A program made the translations under genes and the position numbers. Below, piece after piece: positions 13,084-25,278 of a stretch of 64,000 nt of DNA; within the stretch, counting starts at the first letter, position 1, and each line of letters begins with the position of its first letter. The notes beneath the pieces are model-generated. The model was not told where the DNA came from. It made no database searches and worked only from the letters and a program-made list of their open reading frames with translations. The DNA comes from Cytospora piceicola (taxonomy: Eukaryota > Ascomycota > Sordariomycetes > Diaporthales > Cytosporaceae), in NCBI GenBank assembly GCA_023375675.1, contig JALQBC010000002.1:2073960-2137959 (forward strand). The letters run 5' to 3'.

Positions 13084-16000
13084 TTTCATTCAGGGGCTTC
13101 CCGGAATGACATGCTTCCCTGTTTGGACGCCACCCCCCCCCACCACCTCCTCCACACCACTACACCACCTCGCTAGGTGTGTCTGTTGCATTACTTCCCT
13201 TACCCTGCATGCATACTACCTGACATGCACGCAATCATGTTGGAGGGCTGAGGAGGGGAAGGGGAGGGGCAGCCGGAGAAGAAGCAACCAACGGGGATTA
13301 TGTTCCATGTCAGATTTAGACGGGTTGGGCTGCCACTGCTACCTTGCATACCTGCCTGTCCGTCTGCCCCTGTCATATACCCCAGTGCCTTTACCCCATT
13401 TCGTCATTTTCCTTCTCTTCCATTGAGGACCCCTCGGGGAAACTGTGTGTTATGTATGTTCTGCTTAGTTCTATCTGTGGAGGAGAGAAGTTTGGGCTGG
13501 TAGGTGCCGCCTCGACCTGCGTGGAGGACCCGCATGAAATATGGGGGAAAGAGGCTGTCCGGAACAGCATCTACATGACAGGATGACAGGCAAGTCTATC
13601 TAGTCGGGTCAAGATCGGCGGGAAGTCACAGGGGGCCGCACATTCTGAGACGCTGTCACGTTATGACTGTCTGCTGCCACTCTTGGGCAGACACTCGAAA
13701 TCGTTTTTCCAGCTGCACGCTTCACAGACGACGCGCATGTGCACTCATCAGCTTCCAGTCCGCTCAATTTCAGGCCAGTCAAAACCAAAGGACTCGGGCT
13801 TGCGATAACAGTGCCTCCTTCTCACATTCGTCCGCCTCGAGGGAGTTGAGCGCAGCTTGTCCCTCAGGGGTCGGTCTTGGTCGGAAACGAGCCCACCTGG
13901 ACTAGATTGCGAACTGGACTCGGCCCAAATCGACTGGACTGGCTCGACTCGAGACGGCAGGATGCTCGAGGCTTCAATTGACACCCATCAAGATGTTAGC
14001 GACTGGTTGTCACTCCTCCCGGTCTTGTTCTGGCGGAAGCGCCACAATAAAATGGAAACAGGCACTTGGAAGGCATGGTACGACACGACCTGCACCCATC
14101 GACTGCGGACTATTTTTGGCCTCCGCACTTTCTCTCCAAGTGCTGTCATCCCATCCCGGCAACGTTCTTCAACATTTCCGGGACAACGTTTGTGGCTTCC
14201 TGCATCGTTACCACCGGTGAGGCCTTAACAAACGCGGGTTCCGGGCACAGCCCTCCCCGAACAGGAACTACACGAGCTGCCAAAATGCCTGACGACGATG
14301 GAATACGGGATGCTGAAAGATATGACACCTGCAATGCAACATCAGCAGGCTGTCACAGTCAGTCGAACCCAATCGAAGACATACACACCTTCGGGAGGCC
14401 CATATTCACTCGACGCCGGCTGCCGTCCGCATCGACTCCTCGCCATGCCCGAACATCCTGTCCAGTTCAGGGATGTATACGACCTGGAAGCTTAATCGAC
14501 TCTGCCCCTCCCCCATCTGCTTGGATGCTTCCAAGAGTCCCTGCTTTGAGGATCAGGTGTGTACTGCGACCCATTGGGGGTTTGACACAAATGGGACAGA
14601 CTGAACTGGACTGGGACCACACGATGCCCAACGCTGCACCAACCCGGAAAGTCCTGCATCTCTTGCGTGTGTGCTCCTGTCAGGTTGTCCCCTCATTTTC
14701 GTGCCAGCTCAGTGAGTCTACTACGGCCGTGTACACCCCACCTGCCTACACCTACCTTCCTGGCTCGAGCCTCTCACCGGGACGTCGATCCGACGTTGCA
14801 TCTTTCTCACATATTTTCTTCCTTGGGGCTTCGTACAGCCCGTTTTATCTGTTTCCATGTGTTCCCTGCTTTTCAGTATTTCTTTCGGAAACCGGTCATA
14901 TTGTCTGTTTGCGTTCAGTCCCATCCGCGTGTCTCTGTATTATGTGGTACAGCGCCGGTCATTCCTCATGTTGCATTTACATCATAGAGAGATACCGGCC
15001 ACCCAGGTCCTTTGCTCCCGTCCAGGGAGGTGTGTTACCCATAATGTTTTTGCACTTTGCACTATTATAATTTGTTAGTCAGCATGCTTCTTTGTCATCA
15101 GTTGGAGTTGATGTATTTCTCTTCCATAATCATAATTTCTTACTCACGGTGAGAGAGGCCCTTTTATTCGTGGCATTTACTGGAGACTGGAAATTTAAAA
15201 ATGGTTACGGGCTCGGTGTCAAGGCATGATTGAAAGAGGTGGGGGAAAATGGGAAAATGAGAGATAGGATTAAAGACAGGGCGTCCAGACGAGGGAACTG
15301 CATTGACATCATGCATCATGGGAGTGAGGCTGGACGGAATAAGATTGGGGGACCAAAAAAGGAAAGGGATATTGTTCACTTCTCATTCACCGTCAGCTTT
15401 AGTTGACCTTCAGATCTTCTCCCCGGGACCAGGCCTAGGGAGTTTTGCCCATAACCGGCATATGTATGTGAGTAACATTGGTAGGGACTTGACGATTGTT
15501 CGTTCCTCTTGGAATTGATACATTATCTTCAGCACGCATGTTTCGTTGAGATCATAATTTACCAGGTAATCCGTGTTGATAGTGTCATACATACAGGCAA
15601 GCAACAACAAAAACAAGGTGCCAGAAACATGACCCATGAGAGTATAAGGGAGAGACGATATAGACTCGCAAACGGACAGAAACATCCCCCTCTGAGGCCC
15701 ACAAGGCTCAAGACCACTTGCAGTAGGTAGACATGTTTTGGTAGACATGCTTCATCAAGCCCTGGCTTCCAGCCTTCTTTGCCCAAGAACCCGAACTGTG
15801 ATATTGCCGTGTGAATCTTCTTTGAAATAATTATTTGTAATCTTCCCTTCCTTGATATGCAAGAAAAAGCGTCGTGAGATAGATCATGAAGTAGATTCTC
15901 TAATTTCACTTTGATTGCCAATCTTAAGTTATCCTGAGAAACCTGCAATTCAATGCTTATTTATTATTTTAGGCAATCATCTTATGAGGCGGCATCGTGC

Positions 16001-16310
16001 CCAGAATTGCGCAAAATTGCATATTTGCTTTGTTTTTTTGTTTTGTTTTCGGCGGCCTAGAGAATTTCCAGCGAGGTGAGTGGTAGCATGATTGTCTTCG
16101 ACCATCAAGTTTTAAATGAGACCCTTCCAGTCCCAAGGATAGCCGATGGGGAAGTCAGGCTCTTCATTCTCGAGAATACGGGACCTAACCAAAGCACCTT
16201 AAATCCGATGCATCTTTAACTTTCTTACTTTTGCCGCCAACTGTTCCCACCAACCTCCCTTCTCGGATCCACATCTGCATACAGTCGATCACTCTTCCAA
16301 GGCTCGTAGA
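13084..16310. other. Intergenic region, no supported gene
   Basis: Contains the likely 3' UTR of the Zn2Cys6 factor (C-rich and CT-rich), then unremarkable sequence. The longest open frames (up to 334 codons near 14066-15070) start at non-ATG codons, have irregular composition and show no domain, so I do not call them. Confidence 0.55.
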
Positions 16311-16319
16311 CTATCAATA

Positions 16320-17165
16320 CCCTTCCGTTGCCAACGTATCAAAGCCATGGTCCTTAACAAGCGTCGTGTTGATCTCGGGCTCTGCAGTCAGGTAAGAGGG
16401 CATCCTGGCCATCAGGTCGAGCGGTAAAGGCGTAGAGAATCCTGAGCCCGTGGAGTACTAGCCCAACACAGCTTGCGAGTCGCCTACTGAAGCAACTCAT
16501 AAGGTGAATGTTATGGGGTTCAAGATGGCAAGCACAGCCATGGAGCCCGAAACGGCTGGGGCGGTATCAGCGATGATCTCTGCGCGTGGCCTATGGCCCT
16601 TTCTGGTTATGGAGTATAGGGCTCCCTCTACGATGTCGTTAACGTGTCTGAGGAAGCCCGTTTTGATCGTCTCATCCGTTTTGGCCGCTTCGCCCGTGTG
16701 GATTTCTTTGAGCTCTCTAGAAATATACGAAACAAAAGCCTGGCTTAAAACGGTGGATGTTTGTCAACCCGGGGAGATTTCAGCAAAAAATGTTGTTCTG
16801 GTATCTGGGTTTCGGAAAAAGACCTTACTCATGGCCGTCGAAAACTAACCAGAAATACCACGGCTTGTCCGCTCCAATGTGAACTCTCTCGTAGGTGAGA
16901 CTGTCTGGATCGTCGCTTCTAAAATCAGGGTGTTAGCTTGAATGAGAGGGACCTTGGTCGAGCCCGTCAAGTAATTGGACATTTTACCCTTATCAAGACT
17001 GCATTCGCATCGTTAAGGTCCATCATGGGGTAGTTCCTTCGGTGCCACTGAAGGCGGTAATAGCAGTCTTGGACCATTGTTCCACCGGTCCCATCATTTT
17101 CCCGGTTCGCTTTCTTTAATAGCTTGATTCGGATTCTGGATGACAGTCCTTGGCCCAAATTCAAC
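16320..17165 (-). pseudogene. Decayed PP2C-type protein phosphatase
   Basis: Read on the minus strand. A canonical intron with a GCTAAC branch site and TTTTAG acceptor (acceptor near 16920) leads into an exon reading SDDPDSLTYERV and then FWLVFDGHE, the metal-binding FDGH signature of PP2C phosphatases. After a disrupted junction the frame continues QTSTVLSQAF, then a long stretch ending NPITFTL, stop, VASVGDSQAVLG, stop, matching the PP2C motif in which GDSRAVLGR is usual. Further on, YLTAEPEINTT and DTLATEG match the C-terminal part. There is a TGA where Trp is expected, two stops at or near Arg positions, and the block between GDSRAVLG and LTAEPE is largely missing. It is a remnant of a pyruvate-dehydrogenase-phosphatase-like PP2C. 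The 5' end is uncertain. Confidence 0.75.
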
Positions 17166-17169
17166 AAAA

Positions 17170-18754
17170 GATTATTTCCGTAATACCTACGGACTACAGA
17201 ATATTCGAGGCCAGACTACTCACATGTATGTTAGGGAACTTGGGCGGTGGCAAGGCAGCAAGTGATCACGCGAGCCAACGCCCCACGGTCTTCTTATCAG
17301 TGAGTGTGGCTGTGCTGCATCCATGGGCGGAACTAAATAGTCGCTATCGTTATAAGTACACACCAGAAAAGGGAGAAGACGAGGGCGAATGGTCAGCTCT
17401 GTGACAAATGGCGGTCACCTCTCCCGGGGTTAGGACTGAAACCGACCTACGATGCTCAAGTACATACTTAAGTAAGTTATGTATGTGGACATATCGGATT
17501 CGATGTGACTTGGAAGTATGGCCGTTCATTGCGATAACACAGTAATACCTGGTGGGAGAAAACGAGAAAAGACAGAAAAGAAAATGGAAAGAGGTAGGCT
17601 AGCGAAGATAACCATTGGATTGCATGCATCCAATGGTTATCAAGAGGAGTCTTCTTCGGCCGCTTCTGTAGCTACACCATAGGCATGGGACACATGTCTT
17701 GGACTTGGATGACACGCCATCCCATTGGGAACATCATTTTCTGGCTATGTCGGAGGGGATATGGGAATCTCCAAAGATGAAGACTTCAAAGAAGTACTGC
17801 GGTACCTTGACAAGTATTTCGCGGTCAAGAGGTCCAGATACACAGGCTAATCCAAAAATACAGGATTCAAGTAGGGACATGGAGGAATTGGCGCTGAAGG
17901 CTCAGCACTGGTCTGGTCGTGGGACTCGTGGAGGAGCAGATGCACAACCCACCGCCACGCCCTCGGATCTGATTGGTGTGCACTGTGTGGTGGACGACAA
18001 ACGTAAGGGCATCGAAGGTGGGCATCGCGAGTTTCTTGACCAGATGGAACCGTTTTTCCCAACCTTGAAACGACAGGGAGTCTAATGTGTGGCTCGGGGA
18101 GTCAAATGATGCTTTTTAGTGTACAATTCGGCGATTGTTTGTTCTTCCAAGGTTCGTCTTCAACCACAAATCATTGTTCCCGAGAGGTTGATTCAGTCTC
18201 GATGGCGTGATTATAGCGTGTTATTCCAAATGGAAAAGGACGAGAACCGACTACGCTGTTACTGCAGGGGCTACTCACTAATCGACCACGGCTGCATGGT
18301 GTCAGTGGTGTTGTCTCGGAGCAGGACTAGAGAGGATGACCACGGAATGACCACGGACGAACTTCCCCCGCCATCCTGCGCTAATGCGATCTGACCTGCT
18401 TGGCTTGCTGGCTTGCCGGACTTCACAGGCAAACGAGGCCGTCTGAAAACGATCGACGAAAACGATCGACGGCGGTTGAAGAAGGAAGATCGATCATCAT
18501 CCATGCATCCCGAGTTCCAACATTGCCAACATCATACACATGTAATATTGCTCGTTCCTTACTTCTCCCTCCTCGCTCAATCTTGATAGTAATGCAACAA
18601 ACCGCCTTTGACAGTCGAAGCACAACACGCCAGCACCCGTACACTGAGTGTTGATTTTCCCCACACCAAACAAAGAAAACAGTGCAGTTGTGGCCACGAG
18701 TTCAAGCCCTGCATTGCGTTTGTTTCATATATTTCGCTTTTGTTTTACTGATAG
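17170..18754. other. Intergenic region
   Basis: No supported gene. A frame at 17699-18085 has protein-like composition near its end but starts at TTG and has no recognisable domain. The region also holds a 35-bp perfect palindrome, listed separately. The last few hundred bases are the promoter side of the MFS transporter. Confidence 0.5.
17607..17641. repeat. Perfect 14-bp inverted repeat with 7-nt spacer
   Basis: Arms 17607-17620 and 17628-17641 are exact reverse complements (GATAACCATTGGAT and its complement) around TGCATGC. The whole forms a near-complete 35-bp palindrome. It may be a hairpin, a dyad operator or a transposon-footprint junction. No transposon ends are visible beside it. 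Confidence 0.85.
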
Positions 18755-20586
18755 ATGTTTCTCATGATGATCTCGGGAGAAACTGGCACCGATATGAACG
18801 AGAAGAACGCCATCGAGGGGGCAGCATATGTCCCTGACCAGGAGCCGGGCTTTCTGCACAACGGCAACAACACAGATGTGCTCATTGGCATAAACGATGC
18901 TGCTATCATTCCCAAGGGCGAGATCGATCCGGTGTACGAGGCAAAGGCCAGGGTCCTGAACCGAGCTGCACGTTGCAAATCCCTGTTCCCGTTGTAATGA
19001 AACTGACCATCGCCCCAGATCCAAGACATTGGAATGGGCTGGTACCAATGGTTCGTCTCTCTCCAGATAACCAAAGCCTGTGCCCCAGTCATTGAGATTC
19101 TCCAACAGGCAACTATTCATCGTGGTGGGTTTCGGCTGGGCTTCTGATAATCTATGGCCCATCGTGACTTCACTCATTTTAACGCCAATCACGAACGAGT
19201 TTCACCCATCCAAAGCACCCCTCCTCACACTCTCCCAGAACATCGGCCTCCTCGGGGGCGCGGTATTTTGGGGCTTTGGCTGTGATATATTTGGGAGGAA
19301 GGTTGGCTTCAACGCCACTCTTGGGACGGCGGCCGTCTGGGGAATGGTCTCCGCGGGATCGCCCACTTTCGCTGCTATCGGAATCTTTGCGGCTTTCTGG
19401 AGCTTCGGTGTCGGGGGCAACCTGCCTGTCGATAGCGCCATATTCCTGGAATTTCTGCCTGCAAGCCACCAGTATTTGCTTACAATCTTGAGTGTAGACT
19501 GGGCTCTTGCACAGGTCATAGCAACACTGATCGCCTGGCCGCTCTTAGGTGAGCTTACCTGTCAGCAAGATGATGAATGTACCCGCTCCAAGAACATGGG
19601 GTGGCGGTATTTTGTTATCACCATGGGAGGCCTCACTCTGATCATGTTTCTCGTCCGTTTCCTCTGTTTCACCATCTTCGAGAGTCCCAAGTATCTCATG
19701 GGAAAAGGCCTCGATGACAAGGCAGTTCAAATCGTGCACGAGGTGGCTAGGCGTAATGGACACCCTGGGAGATGTTCATTGACCACCGCCGATCTGAAGG
19801 CTTGTGAGCCTGAAGATTACGTACCTCAGACCAACGCTGCCACCGCAGTCAAGCGACGTCTCGACAGCCTCAGCCTGAGCCGCGTGCGGCCTCTGTTCGC
19901 CACAAGGAGGATGGCACTGAGCACGGGCATCATCATGGTTGTCTGGGGGTTTATTGGCCTGGGATACCCGCTATACAACGCCTTCTTGCCATACATACAG
20001 GCCTCTCGGGGCGCCGACTTCGGTGACGGCTCCACTTATACGACGTACCGTAACAGCCTCATTATTGCGGTGCTAGGGGTCCCAGGAGCACTGCTAGGAG
20101 GTTTGATGGTGGAACTGCCTCGGTTTGGCAGAAAAGGGACTCTCAGCCTGAGTACGATCCTAACCGGTGTTTTGTTATATGGGAGCACAACGGCCGTTGA
20201 CTCGAAGTCTTTGCTTGGGTGGAACTGCGGATGGAACTTCGCGAGTAATATCATGTATGCGGTTCTCTACGGGTTTACTCCAGAACTCTTTCCCACGCCC
20301 CAGAGGGGCACCGGTAACGCGTTGACGGCGACGTGCAACCGCATCTTTGGAATAATGGCAGTAAGTCTACTCTGTGTGGGGTTGGAGCTCGTTACTGATC
20401 CATGCTTGTCTATCCGCCGAATAATACCTTTACATTGCTGACATCTTGGTACCGCAGCCCATCATCGCCATGTTTGCCAACCTGCAGACATCGGCTCCTG
20501 TCTATACTAGTGGTGGATTATTCATAGCAGCTGGACTCTTGGTGTTACTCCTGCCCTTTGAATCTCGGGGGAAGGCAGCTCTCTGA
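18755..20586 (+). CDS. MFS transporter, sugar/SV2-like
   Basis: Four exons: 18755-18967, 19019-19050, 19109-20360, 20458-20586, giving 541 aa. The family hallmarks are a cytosolic N terminus, a first helix LFIVVGFGWASDNLWPIVTS, a GRK loop (FGRKVGF), FESPKYLMGKG after helix 6, a long central loop, RFGRKG in the second half and PELFPTPQRGTGNA, the PETxG-type loop of sugar/SV2-like carriers. About 12 helices are expected. The protein is in the plasma membrane and the substrate is unknown. The first intron appears to use a GC donor (18968-18969, GCACGT): only this splice keeps the conserved AIQDIGMG segment in frame. Introns 2 and 3 are GT-AG. Start choice among ATGs at 18755, 18764 and 18797 is uncertain. 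The gene otherwise looks intact and sits alone among decayed genes. Confidence 0.85.
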
Positions 20587-21439
20587 ATTTCCGTATGGCT
20601 CCGTATGGCCGAAAGGAACAGGCAATCTCGTAACGTATGTGAAGGGCAACGGTGGTATTTTTGGTAGGGGGGGGGGGGGGGCGCGCAGCATGCAGCTTGT
20701 CTTGCGATGATGCCAAAGACCATCCAGATAGGGCTCATGTATCTGCATGATGACTTGCTGGAAATGTGCCAGTATATTTGGTTCTCATCATCTAAATGCA
20801 ACGCGATTCGGCTCTCGTCAGCCGTATGCTGCATATGCATAGTAGTGCATGTCGAACTTGTTGCTGATACGGAACTGCCTCAAGATTGTACCTGACACAA
20901 ACCCATATCCTTCGCATATACGCGGATGAGGACTTGTTCTCTAAGGCCTCTACTTGAATATCAAGTTCATACATGTATAGGTGTGGGAATCTAAAAGTTC
21001 CTTTGTTATCTGGCACAAGCCAGGGATAAAGTACATGCCATTCTCATATTGAACCTGTAGCTCAGCCATAGCGTGATGGCTGAGATAGGGTCACTCAAAT
21101 GCATAATACCGCAAAGGTGAGCGGTCTATTGGGTTCCCAGGGTTATTAAGGGGATAATTGTACCGACAACGTCCCGGAGGCTCTGAAAAGTCTTCGGCTT
21201 TGTGCACATTAGCCAGCGCTTGGGCGCGCTCAGTAATTTCGTCTTCATCGAGGTGACTTCTGATCACCACTCGAGTGCTTTTCAACTAGAGGCATTTCAG
21301 GAGTTCTATCCAATAGTAGTGTCTGTTGGCCTATTCTGAAAGGATTCCCACATCGTTCACCGTTATGGCTTAGTCGAGTGTCATTCTCATCACTAGTGTC
21401 AGCAGAGGTATTCTATCACCTTTTAAAAAGTGTCCACGA
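20587..21439. other. Intergenic region with a 15-G run
   Basis: No gene seen. It contains a pure run of 15 Gs at 20667-20681 just downstream of the transporter, and moderately AT-rich sequence. Confidence 0.5.
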
Positions 21440-22090
21440 AAACTCACAAGCCGATTCGGGCGTAGGGAAGGCTCTCTTACAGACCTATCTCTCACGCCCC
21501 AACGTCGCCGTTATTGACAGTGTGCGCAAGAACATATCCGCCACGCCTGCTCATTGTCAATATCGAGTGTGCCTCGCCCCACCGATTTGTTCGAGGCCAT
21601 CAGAGAGCTTGAGGCGGCAGGCACTGGGAATAGAGTTGCTGTGGACGTTGCCATCGTTAATATAAGCGTTTCGAAATTGCGGGCGCTGGCCTCGCTTACC
21701 AGCTCGAGTGTTGACGATATCACCGCCTTCCAGGTCAACACACTCGGCCCGCTTCTTTTGCTGCAATTCCTGACTCCATTGCTACAAAAGAGCAAGGAAC
21801 CCAGGTAGGTATATATCACCAGTGCTGTTGGCTCTATCAGCGGCATGGCTACCTTTGGGGCCTATGTTGTTCCTGCCTTACCGTAAGTTGCCAAGGCGGA
21901 CTTTGAACTATGTTACTCAGTTGTGCATTTTATAAAGTCCCAGTAACAAATGGTGACAGTCAACTACTATTGCTGATGGGTGTTTACGAGTCGAAAAAGC
22001 AGCAAGCTGTCCGGGGTGCCAACAAGAAGTAGCTGGTTGCGTTTGTTTTGCACCCGGGGTACGTAGAGACCTCAATAGCAGCCCTTCTCT
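21440..22090 (+). pseudogene. Broken short-chain dehydrogenase (SDR) gene
   Basis: Pieces of a norsolorinic-ketoreductase-like SDR are readable in order. VGKALLQTYLSRPNVAVIDSVRK lies just after where the Gly-rich cofactor loop should be. After a frame change comes SSVPRPTDLFEAIREL, then DVAIVNISVSKL at the strand-4 position, then VDDITAFQVNTLGPLLLLQF, a stop (TAG at 21806-21808), VYITSAVGSISG (the catalytic Ser strand) and FGAYVVPALPY leading to a possible donor. VLHPGYVET, from the conserved PG motif, is visible near 22050. The N-terminal Gly motif, the middle segment and a continuous frame are absent, so it is not expected to be functional. Boundaries are approximate. Confidence 0.65.
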
Positions 22091-22711
22091 ACAATAGCAC
22101 CAGAGTTCAATTTTGGGATTCGGAAACGATGCGGTGATAGCAGCTCGGTTGCTCCTATCAGTTCAAACCAAACTAAGGCCGAGGGAAAGGAGAAGAGTCA
22201 CATACCAAGGAGCAGAGCACGATGCCATCATTACCTTGGTAAGTTCGGATATTTACCATCCCTACCTGCAAAGTAAGCAAAACCATCAACACGATGGAAA
22301 TAGATTAACAATGCCACCCGCGAAGAGACATCGGGAAGATTCTTCGACATTATCGGAGGCGCCATCATCCCGTGGTGATATCCTGTCCTGTTACTACAGA
22401 GAAGCCATGTTGAGTTTTCCTTATCCAAAGCTCCCCGAGGGTCATTTGACCATATTCGTTTTCCATCAAGCAAAGCATCCCATATTTCTTCTCATGCAAT
22501 AATCAGCCTGCAACACTCCCGGCAACTTGTGCAAAACAGACAGACTCAATAGAGCCTTTTCACATCACCGAGCACAAAATATTGACTGATCGATGATACA
22601 GACTGGAATGTCATGGCGCTGTTGGAAAGAATAACGTTTGCCATGTTTATACTTAGTAGCCAAGTCTGATACAATTGGGTGCAAGAAGAAGAACACCCCA
22701 AAAAGTTCAGG

Positions 22712-23290
22712 CTTGTTTGCTAGTAAGAATCTCTACCAGTATCATGAGTTGTATAGCAGCAGCAGCAGCCATCTCTCGACACCGTTGGTAGAATCTGTAG
22801 TGCAGGTCTGGGGTATCCGACAGAAGAGACTCCATGTACTCGTCGTTGTTCGGCTGGTTGTTCTCGTCCCTGTTCTGGTTCATGTTGCTGCTGCGGCCCT
22901 TGACCAGGAAAGTCAGAACGGTAGCTTTGTACGTGGTGATGAATTTTGGAATTGCTTCATCAGAAGCAGCTTACGCCGCAGCTTGAAATGCATGGGGTGG
23001 GGCGGCTTCCGTGCTGGCTTGGCCATGGCTTGGTGCTTCAGGGTCGTCGCTGATGGCAGAAACGCCTGCAACACTGGGGATGCTGGCATTGGAATTGTTG
23101 TTGTTATTGGCCGACGTGGGGGAAACGCCCTGGGGAACAACTCGAAGACTCCGAGAAGGAGAAGAAGTGGCAGGCCCAGCTCCCGTTGGTTGCTGAGCAG
23201 CACTCCCACCTTGACCTGGAGAATGATCTCCTTGTGGTCGCTAGCATCGTCCGGAAGAAGTTTACTAGTTGCCTACTGAGATATTCTTTC
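22712..23290 (-). pseudogene. Coding-like Asn/Ala/Pro-rich fragment, unidentified
   Basis: On the minus strand one frame reads for about 190 codons with a single internal TAA. It includes an Asn run (SANNNNNSNASIPS), SDDPEAPSHGQAST, FITTYKATVLTFLVKG, NMNQNRDENNQPNNDEYMES and an Ala run before the end codon near 22712. A second frame upstream gives DDASDHKEIILQVKV. Composition and codon phase look like an exon of a low-complexity protein rather than noise, and a frame shift separates the two pieces. No family is recognised. It may be a decayed gene or contain unrecognised introns. Confidence 0.3.
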
Positions 23291-24639
23291 TAGAGGAGGC
23301 CTTCAAGGGAACCTTGAATCAAATCCTCTGAAGATGAATCACGGTGGATTATAAGGTAGGCAAGCAATTCACGCTCTGAAAGGCAGGTCTCATTTTTATC
23401 TCCTTTTCTACACATAACTAAAAAAGTACTTATTATCCTCTCCTTGTTGGAGCATACCAGCAACATTCTTCATGCCCCGCCCTACAGTAGTCAGTCAGTC
23501 CCTTTCAGACAGTGAAAGCATACGAAGTGAACAATCTATGTTATGAAGGGACTCTATGGTTGCCTAGATGGATTTTATGGTATGTTATAAATATTTATAT
23601 AGAAAGGATGTCTAAGGATTGTTGTTGATTAATATCAACATGTATTACCATTTAACCCAAATGGAGCTGATCCAAATAATTGTAGGCCAGACAAGACACT
23701 TTATTAGGCTACTTTCAAGATCAAGCAAGGCCTTGTGTCTCAGACTCTGCCCAGGTGGGACCATGCTGCTGTGTCCTTTCTTCCCAGGTGCGATAATGTG
23801 CTGAAAGATTTAAGATACTGGTACCTGACTAAAAAGGAGACAAAGAAACAATAGATATTTGAATAGAGAGAGTTGAAAGGCTATAGCCACTTTCTCTCTG
23901 TGAATCAACAAGACGTTTCTAATCGACAAAAACTTACTTTCATTTCTTTAAGGCAGTAAAGAACACAATGAATAGGATAAGTTAAGATAACTGACTGTAA
24001 ACTCTGGTTATCAAACTAGCACACGTGCTTTCATATTTGTGTGGTCCGTGCGTCTTTAAGCCTTGTGTGTAACTGTTTATCGAGGCATATTACGGGGTCA
24101 AAGAGTTGTGAAAACCTATCTTCAGGTCAATGCTAAGCTTCTAGATATTCTTCGACTCCTAATTTCATAGCACTTCTATTGCTACTTGATTTACACACTC
24201 CCTCTCGGCCTGAAGCTCCCTCATACTGCATCCAGAACATCACGCCCTAGCTGCACTTCAGGTCATATTAAAAGCTTATCTTCATACCTGTATCTACGCG
24301 TGAACCTACTATCAGCAACAAATGCTCTTTCAGAGCATCAAATACACACAGACCAGTCACAACCAGTGTCTACTACACCCTACTGCAGCTCGCAAACAGG
24401 CGGGGGAGTGGGTCTCCAGGCACAAAAGGTAAGTACCTAGTTGCTCCAGAACTCCTGGGGGTGAAGACTGTAAAGCACGCTTTGATCTACGACCCTCCCT
24501 CCCGCTAGAACCTTCTAACAAACCTTTCAGGACGCAACCCGTTGACCAATCTCCTCTTTTCTGTTCAACAGTCCAAGACACTAACACCGACAAGCCCGTT
24601 GAAAGAATTTCGCATTCCCAAACAAATTATCAATCCAAC
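23291..24639. other. AT-richer intergenic region
   Basis: Lower GC than its surroundings, with no open frame of interest. The stretch 24430-24620 is CT-rich and leads into the small gene at 24640. Confidence 0.45.
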
Positions 24640-25103
24640 ATGTTCAGTATCGAGGAAGAAAGTATCCTAGAGGAAGTCCTACAGGACAAGGAAACCTATC
24701 TCGATGCTATCAGCCGTGAGCTACTGTACAATATACCGAGCAAGGACGATGGCATGGACAAAGTCCGTCAGTGGGCACTCCAGGTCGCCGGTTCTCGTAT
24801 GACCCAGGCAAGCCTCGACCCTGCTAAGATTGTCTGGCGAGGGGCCGACCCCTACAACTTTGTCCCTCGAGACAGGGACGTAAGTATCGTCGATGCCTGC
24901 CCAGGTGCCCCATTTTTGACCATCAGGCTGCGCTGTCCAAGTCTATGCGTGAGCAGCTGCTTGCCGATGTCACCAGGCTGGTTCGTATTAGAAAAGCCGT
25001 CGACCGTGAGCTCACAAAACGGGAAATCAAGGCAAAACAGGAACGCAAGAAGCAGCAGCGGCAGCAGCGGCAGGGGCAGCAGTATCAACAAAATGATTTC
25101 TAG
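24640..25103 (+). CDS. Small hypothetical protein, Gln-rich C terminus
   Basis: Two-exon model 24640-24879 and 24927-25103 (47-nt intron with GTAAGT donor and CATCAG acceptor, phase 0), giving 138 aa. The N terminus MFSIEEESILEEVLQDKETY is acidic. The second exon begins AALSKSMREQLLADVTRLV and is a basic helical segment (REIKAKQERKKQQRQQ) ending in a Gln run and NDF. The charge pattern suggests a helical, perhaps coiled-coil or nucleic-acid-associated, protein. I recognise no family. Splicing converts a frame that would otherwise run into poor composition into a coherent one, which is the main support for the model. Confidence 0.5.
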
Positions 25104-25278
25104 GAATGAGCAGCCTGGACAGCCTTCAGAGGGGCCATCGGAGGATGAGTGCTGCTTAAGCTGCCTATTGACAGATATCAGTAAATCCTGAGACGAGAGT
25201 GGTGATATCGGTAAGATTGTGGTCAAGAGGTTTCTGATCATCCTCTTCACCTCTTTCTATATGTGTATGAGCCTGGCC

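Noticed and set aside
14066..15070. 334-codon plus-strand open frame
   Set aside because: Begins at TTG, has erratic composition, overlaps other equally long frames and shows no domain; likely chance in CT-rich flanking DNA.
16504..16848. Plus-strand frame resembling a kinase fragment (PFLVMEY then GSLYDVV in another frame)
   Set aside because: It is antisense to the much better supported PP2C relic, and the kinase-like words need a frameshift.
22638..23279. Plus-strand 213-codon frame
   Set aside because: The minus strand of the same interval has better protein-like composition; the plus frame is Arg/Val-rich shadow sequence.
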